64,000 nucleotides of DNA from Bacteroidales bacterium. GTDB lineage: Bacteria; Bacteroidota; Bacteroidia; Bacteroidales; Marinilabiliaceae. A program made the position numbers and the translations under genes. The notes below the pieces were generated by a model. It had not been told where the DNA came from and made no database searches. It worked only from the letters and a program-made list of their open reading frames with translations. Below, piece by piece: positions 55,601 through 61,700 of this stretch; position 1 is the first letter of the stretch, and each line of letters opens with the position of its first letter. The stretch lies in NCBI GenBank assembly GCA_015061285.1, contig SUWW01000007.1, positions 1-64,000 on the forward strand, written 5' to 3'.

Positions 55601-57112
55601 AATTCTGCTACGTTCACTCCTACACAGAAAGCAACTAAAGGTCGTGTGGTGATAACTGGTATAGTGAAAGACGACAAGTCGGTTGTGGATCGATTCCGCG
55701 ACATAGCATTGCTCACGGTGACTTCGCTCAAGAATATATCTATTAGTTATAGCGAGAACAACTCCACCACATTGCCTGGCTATATGCCTTATGCAAGTTT
55801 TGCTGGTGCAAGTCAAGAGCCTGGTGGCATTGCTCCTGGTCTGCCATTCATGATGGGTTGGCAGGATAAAGATTTTGCCTACAAAGCTATCCGTCATAAT
55901 TGGATAACTACCGACACCACACTTAGCGAGCCTTATCTGATGTCGCACTCTACATCGCTGCAGATTAGAGCTTCGTTTGAAATGTTCAAAGCGCTGAAGG
56001 TAGATCTCACCGCTTCGCGTACACACGACAAGAGCATGGAAGAGTATTACGTATTCAACGAAGCTGGGTTCGATGGTGTATACAACCACATAGAGACGGG
56101 TTCCTACAACATGTCGTTTAATATCATTCGAACGGCGTTCAAAGATGTTTCAAAAACGGGTTCATTGTCGTCGTCTACCTACAACAGATTCCTTGCGTCG
56201 CGTCAAGCTATTGCCGATAGATGTGCGTCAGCTCGTGCAGCCAGAAGTACATCTTATTCTGGCCTCGACGCTACAACCGACGATGGCGAATCGCTCAATG
56301 GCCGCGATGGCTATAGTCTAACAAGCCAAGATGTACTTATACCAGCATTCATATCGGCTTATTCGGGACGTTCAACATCGAAAGTATTTATGAACTTCCT
56401 GCCCAATTGGACGGCAATGAAGCCTAACTGGAAGGTGACGTTCAGCGGCTTGTCGAATATCGATAAACTGAAAGATATTGCCCGTAATATTGAGCTTGGG
56501 CATAGCTATTCTGCTAAATATCAGGTTGATTCGTATACCACTAATATCGAGTGGGAGCAAGCTGGCGATGGACTCTCGTACATACGCGATTTGTCGAACA
56601 ACTTCTTGCCTCAATACACTGTGTCGACGGTGACATTGGCCGAACAATTTAGTCCGCTATTCTCGGTGTCGGCTACGCTTATCAATAATATTACTGCGTC
56701 GATAGCCAACAACCGCTCGCGACAAATAGCGCTTTCGCTTGCCAACAATCAGATAACCGAAACTTATAGCAAGGAGTGGACTCTCTCCATTGGCTATCGT
56801 TTCGATAAGCTTAATCTTATATTCGGCAAGGGCGAAAATCAGAAGTCTACAACCAACGACCTCAACATGACATTCTCGATAAGTCAACGCGATAATTTCA
56901 CCATTTTGCGCCGTATCGAAGAGGGTGTCAACGAACTCGCTTCGGGTACGAAGACTACGGCTATTAAGTTTTCGGCCGATTATGCCTTTACGCAACGTTT
57001 CTCTATGGAGTTCTACTATGATCAATCGTTGGCTCGCCCATACGTATCTTCGTCTTATCCAACGAATAATATCAACGTGGGCGTAAGTTTCCAATTGTCG
57101 TTGACGCAATAG
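49652..57112 (+). CDS. sprA: SprA, type 9 secretion outer-membrane translocon
   Basis: This 2486-residue protein has an N-terminal signal region (VASIVAIGAIAAVTATPLAQ) and a GTG start. SprA (Sov in Porphyromonas) is the giant outer-membrane barrel through which type 9 secretion cargo leaves the cell. Length, the N-terminal SFDLKDPSNVEYDAVYDPTT block, DDFEGSSVSYD, VWINELRLTDFDESGGWAARG and the C-terminal beta-rich end (GVSFQLSLTQ, terminal aromatic pattern) all match the family. The open frame is intact over 7.4 kb. It implies that this bacterium exports proteins by T9SS; the other core genes (gldKLMN, porV) are outside the window. Confidence 0.95.
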   Translation: MKIRIAYTVASIVAIGAIAAVTATPLAQPIINAISMPEARPEPQAVADTTKPLRYPIADEGVVPTQAGEERGSSFDLKDPSNVEYDAVYDPTTQTVTVYRKIGGMNVRLPYTMTLQEYQNDAVRRSMLNYWMSKSKQRPEISLAGGEEKQKNTLLNSKWKVNSDLFTSVFGSDQITMRMQGQAKVSLGIQYNRIDNPTLQERMRKTTSFDFDEEVQINLNAQVGERMKFAINYNTEATFDFENEVKLNYGGTEDDIIQNIEAGNINWTLPGTLIQGSQSLFGFKMDMRFGNLDVSTVFSQKRGESQSITVQNGSTSQEFDIDITDYEKNKHFFLAHRFKENYDNSLSALPTVTSGVTITKVEVWITNKTGVYTNARNVVAFVDLGETGDNISDQALWNGDDGAYPDNSANNLYGEMTGTHSAIRSINSVTSELQGLTDFKNGRDYEKIENARLLSSSEYTINDKLGYISLNTALNNNEVLAVAYQYTYRGRTYQVGEFSSDGISSPNTLILKLLKGSTLTPKYKNWSLMMKNIYSLGSYDIESEDFDLNVVYCNDSSSTYINYFNEGKKPMYGGHNGETYLQILNCDRLDASNDVSADGKYDFVNGYTINASKGRVIFPEREPFGSYLAEKLKSEPALAKKYAFTALYDSTQVYAKQQTQKNKFKIRGKYQSSSSSEISLNAFNLAQGSVIVTAGGQVLTENVDYSVDYSLGKVKILNQSLLNSGTAINISFENESAISTETQTLVGAHLNYKFSDNFNIGATIIHMNEKPLTNKVSYGDESVSNTMLGLDMSYKHDLPWLTSAIDALPLVSTDAMSSISFEGEVAKLIAGHASSISAAYIDDFEGSSVSYDIKAWTAWKLASKPQGQSALFPNADKTDDLSVGFDRARLAWYYIDPLFLRNLSTTPNHIKNDTEQLSSHYVREVYEEELYPNKESAYGESTNISVLNLAYYPAERGPYNFSTNLTKDGFLASPTDNWAGIQRKLETTDFETNNVEYIEFWMLDPFIYNTDPDAGGDLYFNLGYISEDVLKDGRKGFENGLPTPSEEFVVDSTAWGYVPTTNALVNGFNTDPASMRAQDAGLDGMSSARERYFYNKSDYPYITYIQQMYAAGELTQEAYEAIMADPAADDYHYYRGSDYDSEQTSILDRYKKFNNTEGNSCPTEYSPETYSTAAYSTPDNEDLNSDYTLSETENYYQYHISIRPDSFVVGHNCIADMMTTTVKLKNGNTESVNWYQFKIPLAEPDGVVGDITDMSSMQFMRMVLKNFADTCILRFATLELVKGEWRKYSDDLYEEEANPSGATVFTTSTVNIEENDRRTPVNYVLPPGIDRTVDPSNPQLRQLNEQAYSLNVVDLGNGDARAVYKTINIDVRNYRRLRMYIHAEAIDGYPLEDDQMSAFIRLGSDYEDNYYEYEIPLQLTPHGTYSDNSETDRYIVWPEDNELNVPLSLFTECKLARNAAKREAGSTVTLQTVYSMTDPDKLNNRVRIKGNPTLGEVQVMMVGLRARGAGTKSCEVWINELRLTDFDESGGWAARGRTNIQLADLGSISASGQYASVGFGSIDQSVSERSIDEDLQFDVSTSLELGKFLGPESRLSVPFYASYSKSVQTPKYSPYDSDVLLETVLNTATSKHERDSIKAMSQTTETIKSINVSNMRLKPKKGARANILSPTNLSFTYAYTTTLKTDPDTERDLSRQHNGVVAYSYQSASKAVEPFKKVKLNSKYFGLLKDFGFYKGPSLLAYRWEIARDYQEVQNRNVSNPEYVVPLSVSKSLDWNRYLDFKYNITKNLKFSLSASTVATVDEPDGPVNKDLYPDEYKAWRDSVWSEISHLGRTTDYQHTATLDWTIPINKLPYLDFMSATAQYKAQYYWKAGYEGTEYDWGNTIMNRNTKQLNVMGNFNTIYNKSKTLKDLYNAYNFSSSNKKSQQRQNNGGQTVRYSQNNMVMEPGKAIVINHKLNTTNVQIKAFDEKGRGVKGVFVAKDKNSATFTPTQKATKGRVVITGIVKDDKSVVDRFRDIALLTVTSLKNISISYSENNSTTLPGYMPYASFAGASQEPGGIAPGLPFMMGWQDKDFAYKAIRHNWITTDTTLSEPYLMSHSTSLQIRASFEMFKALKVDLTASRTHDKSMEEYYVFNEAGFDGVYNHIETGSYNMSFNIIRTAFKDVSKTGSLSSSTYNRFLASRQAIADRCASARAARSTSYSGLDATTDDGESLNGRDGYSLTSQDVLIPAFISAYSGRSTSKVFMNFLPNWTAMKPNWKVTFSGLSNIDKLKDIARNIELGHSYSAKYQVDSYTTNIEWEQAGDGLSYIRDLSNNFLPQYTVSTVTLAEQFSPLFSVSATLINNITASIANNRSRQIALSLANNQITETYSKEWTLSIGYRFDKLNLIFGKGENQKSTTNDLNMTFSISQRDNFTILRRIEEGVNELASGTKTTAIKFSADYAFTQRFSMEFYYDQSLARPYVSSSYPTNNINVGVSFQLSLTQ

Positions 57113-57124
57113 AACTTACACAAC

Positions 57125-57158
57125 CGTCATCGAGCACATCGTTGGCGTTTTTTTTTGT
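57125..57158 (+). terminator. Probable terminator after sprA
   Basis: A weak stem (CGTCA with TGGCG, one G-T pair) is followed by nine T. It starts 13 bp after the sprA stop. The stem is short, so confidence is moderate. Confidence 0.5.
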
Positions 57159-57189
57159 ATGTACGAAATTCGTTTCCGCGACTGCATGG

Positions 57190-57340
57190 GGGTTTCTGAG
57201 TGTCAGAAACTATGTTGCAGGTGCTGCACTAGGGTTGCTGAGCGTCAGAAACTATGCTGCAGCATCTGCATGAGGGTTTCTGAGTGTCAGAAACTATGTT
57301 GCACGTGTTGCATGAGGGTTTCTGAGTGTCAGAAACTATG
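57190..57340. repeat. 42-bp tandem repeat with palindromic core, about 3.6 copies
   Basis: Units start at 57190, 57232, 57274 and 57316, exactly 42 bp apart. Each carries GTTTCTGAGTGTCAGAAAC (arms GTTTCTGA/TCAGAAAC; unit 2 has slight changes), then CTATG and a variable TGCAG/TGCAC-rich part. The core TTCTGAGTGTCAGAA corresponds to TTCTCAGTGCGAGAA of the 36-bp array at 79-178, with arm changes that keep pairing. Confidence 0.8.
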
Positions 57341-57414
57341 ATTTAATCATAACAATGGATTTTGCGCAATGTGCAAAAATCCGTTTTCACGACTCAATGA
57401 AAATTTCCGACATC

Positions 57415-57446
57415 GTGCACCAAAGCATTTTCATGCTTCGGTGCAC
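57415..57446. other. Strong stem-loop
   Basis: GTGCACC-A-AAGCAT pairs with ATGCTT-C-GGTGCAC around TTTC: a 13-bp stem with one mismatch. It is not followed by a T run, so it is probably not a terminator. It may belong to a dispersed intergenic element. Confidence 0.7.
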
Positions 57447-57675
57447 ACACAAGGCAGGGAGTCTTGCTTCTGCGTTTGACGTAGTTAGACCACTATCTAA
57501 CGGAGGAGGAAGAGCGAATGTATACCGATAAAAAATAGCGATTCGTTGTTGAAAAATATATATTCGTTTAATCTGTTTTACGATTCGCAACACTTGTTAG
57601 TATTTTTAGACAACCGAGAAACAAAAAGCGCTTTTATGTTATGGTTATATTATTAACAACTTAATTATTTTCAAA

Positions 57676-57852
57676 ATGAAAAAAATCTTATTTACCCTTG
57701 CAGCTGCAATAACAATGATGTGCGCTACAACTGTCAATGCCTCGGCTGCTCAAGTAACAGAACCAGCATCTATTCAAGCATCTACTAATGCAAGTACTGT
57801 TGTTATTATTATTATAAGTGATGATGGTACAACAATAATTATTATTGACTAA
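57676..57852 (+). CDS. Small secreted Ile/Val-rich peptide
   Basis: This 58-residue product starts MKKILFTLAAAITMMC, a good Sec signal peptide with a cleavage-like site after NASAA (about residue 24). The mature part, about 34 residues, is polar in its first half (QVTEPASIQASTNAS) and then has two isoleucine runs, VVIIIIS and TTIIIID, separated by DDG, and ends with Asp. That pattern suggests a beta-hairpin or amyloid-like strand pair. I do not recognise it. It stands 73 bp before the GLPGLI gene, with a perfect stem-loop between, so the peptide may be made in excess over the downstream proteins. It could be a structural peptide, a bacteriocin-like product or a substrate of the adjacent barrel; none is shown. 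Confidence 0.65.
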   Translation: MKKILFTLAAAITMMCATTVNASAAQVTEPASIQASTNASTVVIIIISDDGTTIIIID

Positions 57853-57864
57853 GCTTTGTTTTAT

Positions 57865-57898
57865 ATCCCATAGCGAAACATTTGTTTCGCTATGGGAT
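57865..57898 (+). terminator. Perfect stem-loop between peptide and GLPGLI genes
   Basis: ATCCCATAGCGAAAC and GTTTCGCTATGGGAT form a perfect 15-bp stem around ATTT. The following sequence TTGTAGCTTTACTTTATTT is U-rich but interrupted, so it could act as a partial terminator/attenuator or protect the upstream mRNA end. Confidence 0.7.
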
Positions 57899-57925
57899 TT
57901 GTAGCTTTACTTTATTTATAATATC

Positions 57926-58645
57926 ATGACAAAGACTCTTTATACTACATTTTTGCTTTTTTGCGTATTTATGACAACTGAAACATTGGCCCAAAAAAAT
58001 GCACTGGAGGCTCATTATACAAAGACTTTGAATATAACAGATGAAATCAATGGGATAGAAGATGTAAATACTAGACAACTCATAATTGATAAGTACAAAA
58101 ACTCTACAGAGTACTATGCGTTGTATTTCAATAATTTGAAATATTTATTCACAAAAGCGGCTATCGATAAAGAAGTTGAATTGATAGGAGATGCTTCTCT
58201 ATATACTGATATGGCAAGCCAAAAGAATATTGCCATCAGAAGCATATTGGGGAAAGATTTTATTGTTGAAAAAGATATGCCCAAAGCAATAGAATGGAAT
58301 ATTGAGAGTGAAATAACTAAGCAAATACTTAACATACAATGTGTCAAGGCTACAACAATAGATGTTAATGGTAACAATGTTGTTGCATGGTTCGCTACAG
58401 AAATTCCATTTCCAACTGGACCTTATGGATATAGTGGGTTGCCAGGTCTTATTTTACGTCTTGAAACAAAGAATGAAACTTATGAAGTTACAAGCATCAG
58501 TTCTGCACCAGAAGATGTTCTCGTAAAAGAACCAAATATGAAGCATGTAACGCCACAAGAGTTCTCTGAGATAAAGAACAAGAAACTCAAAGAACTTGGT
58601 GCTGATCCAAATCAAAATGGTGGTGTACAAGTGATAAGATTATAG
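57926..58645 (+). CDS. GLPGLI-family secreted protein
   Basis: This 239-residue protein has signal peptide 1-22 (ETLAQ). It carries the name-giving motif GLPGLI at 171-176, preceded by FPTGPYGYS, and the family's beta-rich C-terminal part. The family (Porph_ging / TIGR01200 type) is widespread in Bacteroidetes, and its function is unknown to me; members often stand beside TonB-receptor-like barrels, as here (5 bp to the next gene). It likely acts in the periplasm or at the outer membrane with that barrel. Confidence 0.9.
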   Translation: MTKTLYTTFLLFCVFMTTETLAQKNALEAHYTKTLNITDEINGIEDVNTRQLIIDKYKNSTEYYALYFNNLKYLFTKAAIDKEVELIGDASLYTDMASQKNIAIRSILGKDFIVEKDMPKAIEWNIESEITKQILNIQCVKATTIDVNGNNVVAWFATEIPFPTGPYGYSGLPGLILRLETKNETYEVTSISSAPEDVLVKEPNMKHVTPQEFSEIKNKKLKELGADPNQNGGVQVIRL

Positions 58646-58650
58646 CCCAT

Positions 58651-61278
58651 ATGTTGATATTTAGGCGTTTTTTACTGTTGCCGTTCATGGTGATAAGCCT
58701 AGTTACTTTCGCACAACAGTCCCCAATAAAAGGCACGGTGATGGACAAATCGAAAAATGCACCGCTGCCATTTGCTACGGTGGTTCTTAGCTCCGATAGT
58801 GCGTCGAAAAACATTGCAGGCTTTGCTCTGACGGATAACGATGGTCGCTTTGAAGTGAAGCCCACTAAGCAAGTGCCGCAAATGTGGCTAACCATACGTA
58901 GCATGGGTTATGCAACGCAAATACTACGCATAGACAATGCTGCCAAGGTGCAACACATAGAGATGGAGGTCGATGAGGTGTCGCTCGGCGAAGTAACGGT
59001 AAAGAGCAATATGACGGGTATCACGTTGCGCAACGACACTGTGGTGTTCAATCCTAAGACATTTACCAATGGCGGCGAACAAAATCTCGAAGACGTGATA
59101 AAAAAGATGCCTGGCATGACGGTGGACGATGGTGGCAACGTGTCGTATCAGGGCAAGAAGGTTGACAAGATGCTCGTTGATGGCAAGGATGTATTGGCGG
59201 GTTCGAGCGGCGTTGCTACACGCACTCTTCCATCTGAATTTGCTCAGAGTCTGGAGGTTATAAATAATTATTCAGATGGCGACATTGCCGATAGCTTCAG
59301 CCAAAAGGAGAAACTTGCACTCAACATAAAAACCGATGGAGCAAGTCAGTGGAACGGCACTATAGAGGCAGGTGCTGGCTTGAAAAATAAGTATAATGCC
59401 AAAGCTTCATTGTTGCGACTGAACAACACACTGTCGCTCTCGCTAATTGGAAGTGCCAACAATACCAATGAACCAATATTTTCGGCAATAGACTACATAA
59501 ATACCATCGGCGCAGTGAACGACATATCGACATCGTCGGGTGCGTTGACGCTTGAACTCGATGCCAGTGAACAACAACTGCTCGTTCAACCAAATAATGT
59601 GTATAAACGCAGTGCGGGCATCTTGAATGCTAACGTCACACTGACACCATCGGCGCAGTATAAGATGCGAATAAATATGCTCGGAAACCTCGTGGGAGCA
59701 CGCAATAGCTCCGAGAGTGAACAGATATACCACCTAGATAATTATGATTTTAGCAACAGCGAGCAGAGCGGCGGCAAGATGAATAACCGTTTTGCATCAG
59801 CCATAGTAGATAACAAATGGCGGCTTGGCGAACACACCGATATGCGCTCTCTTACACGTCTCAACTATGGCAACAACAGTACGCAATCGACTGAAAATAA
59901 TACGTACAATGCCACCGAAACCTACGCCGATGATGAACTAAAAACAAACTCTTGTTCCATTTCGCATCAGATGGCAGTTAACTCACTTGTGGGCAAGAAT
60001 TTGCTCTTTGGTGGAGTAACTATAAATGGCAAAAACAGCTTTAGCGACTACTCCGCCGAAACGAATGCTACGTTGCCAACTATATACGCTTTTGATGGAG
60101 GTTTCGCCTCGGAGCAAAAGCAGCGCAACATAGCTATGGCTGCAAATGTTGGCGTATCCATACCAATATCTTCAAATAGCACCAATATAAAAACTGAAAT
60201 TTCAGGTTCTTCGATGCGTAATTATCTAACAACCAATGACAACAATAGTGAGAAGCAAACCAATAATTCTGCAAGTATTTACGCTGGCATAACTAAAAAC
60301 AAAGGCACGTTCCGCTTCGATGTTGGGGCGAGTGCAACTGGCATAAAAACACAAGCGCAGTTGCAGAACGACAACAAAACGCAAAGTGCGTGGCACATCG
60401 AGCCATCGGCATCGCTAAGCATTCATTTCAGCCAACGCAATAAGCTATCGTTGTCCGCCAAACAGTCGTTTGCGCCCACATCTTTAGCTAAAATTTCGGA
60501 AGCCGAATACCTAAAATCGTACACATCGATGCAGCAAACTTCAGAATGTAATACTCTGATAGAAAGGAAGTTTACAGCATCATTATCGTATCAAATTTTT
60601 AGTCTCTTTTCGCGCACTACACTATTTATGTATGCCAACTACATACGCACCGACGATACGCCTACAACCAACTACTATACAGCCGATTTGACTACTTACC
60701 ATAGATATGTAGATGGAGGACAAACACAATCGCTCTCGGCAATGCTTTACTTCAACCAAGGACTTTTCAGTATTCCACTCTACCTGCGTACTTCAGCAAG
60801 TTTCGACAAAACAATAAGTCGTTCGCAACGTCAATCCATACTTATGGATGTAAATGCTGATGCACTTAGTAGCAAACTTGGATTCTACACACAGTTTACT
60901 TCGCTGCCCGTCAACTTTGACCTTGGCGGAACTTACAAAATAAACCGCAGCCAAATTGATGCTTTGAATATTGAGACAATGGGCAAAATATATGGAGCGA
61001 ATCTGCAAGTTTCATTCAATCACAAGTCTTTTAGTGCGTCCATTACAGGCAAGACCGAACGAAACGACAACGAGGTATATTCATTCACCAATAACGACGT
61101 AGATCTTGCAATGACATACAAAATTGGTAGTGCGAAAATCAAACTTACAGGTAGTAACATTGGTCACTTAGACGGTAAGAAATGGCTCGCCGAAAGCATT
61201 ACACCAACCATCGAAAGTCGCACACGTTACCAACAACACTCTGGATATTTATTGCTCAGTGCAGCATGGACGATTTGA
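58651..61278 (+). CDS. TonB-receptor-like outer-membrane barrel protein
   Basis: This 875-residue protein has signal peptide 1-22 (VTFAQ). A carboxypeptidase-regulatory-like beta-sandwich spans about 25-110 (IKGTVMDKSKNAPLPFATV), followed by a plug-like domain at 125-230 (NLEDVIKKMPGMTVDDGGNVSYQGKKV) and a long beta-strand region ending WTI. It lacks an obvious TonB box and is of the 'outer membrane beta-barrel' subgroup common next to GLPGLI genes. It probably forms a complex with, or transports something handled by, the GLPGLI protein. The start follows the previous stop by 5 bp, so they share one mRNA. Confidence 0.88.
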   Translation: MLIFRRFLLLPFMVISLVTFAQQSPIKGTVMDKSKNAPLPFATVVLSSDSASKNIAGFALTDNDGRFEVKPTKQVPQMWLTIRSMGYATQILRIDNAAKVQHIEMEVDEVSLGEVTVKSNMTGITLRNDTVVFNPKTFTNGGEQNLEDVIKKMPGMTVDDGGNVSYQGKKVDKMLVDGKDVLAGSSGVATRTLPSEFAQSLEVINNYSDGDIADSFSQKEKLALNIKTDGASQWNGTIEAGAGLKNKYNAKASLLRLNNTLSLSLIGSANNTNEPIFSAIDYINTIGAVNDISTSSGALTLELDASEQQLLVQPNNVYKRSAGILNANVTLTPSAQYKMRINMLGNLVGARNSSESEQIYHLDNYDFSNSEQSGGKMNNRFASAIVDNKWRLGEHTDMRSLTRLNYGNNSTQSTENNTYNATETYADDELKTNSCSISHQMAVNSLVGKNLLFGGVTINGKNSFSDYSAETNATLPTIYAFDGGFASEQKQRNIAMAANVGVSIPISSNSTNIKTEISGSSMRNYLTTNDNNSEKQTNNSASIYAGITKNKGTFRFDVGASATGIKTQAQLQNDNKTQSAWHIEPSASLSIHFSQRNKLSLSAKQSFAPTSLAKISEAEYLKSYTSMQQTSECNTLIERKFTASLSYQIFSLFSRTTLFMYANYIRTDDTPTTNYYTADLTTYHRYVDGGQTQSLSAMLYFNQGLFSIPLYLRTSASFDKTISRSQRQSILMDVNADALSSKLGFYTQFTSLPVNFDLGGTYKINRSQIDALNIETMGKIYGANLQVSFNHKSFSASITGKTERNDNEVYSFTNNDVDLAMTYKIGSAKIKLTGSNIGHLDGKKWLAESITPTIESRTRYQQHSGYLLLSAAWTI

Positions 61279-61297
61279 AAATTGATAATTGAGTTCC

Positions 61298-61516
61298 CTA
61301 CACTATTGCAGCCTCTTCGATGCCCGAAAGGTCAACTGGTGCGAGGTCTGAGCCTATGCCTTCGACGGGGTTAACGGGTACTTCCTCGGCTGGTGTTTCC
61401 TCGGTCGGCTCGTAATGCGTCGCTGCGTAGTTTTCACTTGGAAGCAGTGGTATGTCGCCGCCCATGCCAGGCAGCATCGGTTCTACGTCGCCATTGAGGG
61501 AGACGACTTGCTTAAT
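61298..61516 (-). pseudogene. C-terminal remnant of an unrecognised acidic protein
   Basis: On the minus strand 72 codons plus TAG read as protein-like sequence: SLNGDVEPMLPGMGGDIP, then an acidic Pro/Glu-rich linker (YEPTEETPAEEVPVNP) and LAPVDLSGIEEAAIV at the end. There is no ATG at a plausible place, and the frame is closed by a stop about 30 bases further upstream. It therefore looks like the 3' end of a lost gene. The composition is far from random here. I do not recognise the family. Confidence 0.5.
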
Positions 61517-61528
61517 TGAATAAAATAT

Positions 61529-61560
61529 AGCCCATCGGTTTCAAAAACTGGTGGGCTTTT
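61529..61560 (+). terminator. Hairpin terminator downstream of the barrel gene
   Basis: AGCCCATCGGTTT pairs with AAACTGGTGGGCT (two mismatches/wobbles) around a short A-rich loop and is followed by TTTCGTTTTT. It is the first terminator-like structure after the barrel gene, though the coding remnant lies between. Confidence 0.65.
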
Positions 61561-61576
61561 CGTTTTTGGGTAATTC

Positions 61577-61677
61577 AAACGCGCACATCTGCGAGAATGT
61601 CTCAAGTTTGCTAGCAGGCGGAATTATTGCTGGCATCTTCGCCGATAGATACCTTTTGTCAGTGAATGAAAGAGGTT
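61577..61677 (+). other. Possible second coding remnant
   Basis: One plus-strand frame reads AHICENVSSLLAGGIIAGIF, then ADRYLLSVNERG and a stop at 61675-61677, resembling the tail of a membrane protein with one hydrophobic segment. There is no ATG start. It may be chance or decayed coding DNA next to the remnant at 61298. Confidence is low. Confidence 0.25.
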
Positions 61678-61700
61678 GAAAGTTTTTTATTTATGGTGAA

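Larger units (their letters stand above)
57113..57675. other. Repeat-rich intergenic region between sprA and the peptide gene
   Basis: It contains the sprA terminator, a 42-bp tandem array (57190-57340), a strong stem-loop at 57415-57446, and a tail of A/T-rich DNA leading to the small peptide gene. A TATTTTTA at 57601-57608 is a near miss to the -7 box, without a clear -33. Small frames through the repeats (for example a 60-codon frame with four copies of a 14-residue Cys-rich unit) follow from the 42-bp period being a multiple of three and are not believed to be genes. Confidence 0.65.

Noticed and set aside
57159-57341. 60-codon frame with four Cys-rich 14-residue repeats
   Set aside because: It follows from the 42-bp tandem period being a multiple of three. 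There is no ribosome site or promoter, and the DNA-level palindrome explains the conservation better.
57387-57593. Minus-strand 68-codon frame
   Set aside because: It crosses the stem-loop and repeat-like DNA, has no promoter or family match, and its composition follows the element.
57676-57852. Calling the small peptide a bacteriocin
   Set aside because: There is no double-glycine leader, immunity gene or dedicated ABC exporter, and no family similarity that I can name, so only a secreted peptide is claimed.
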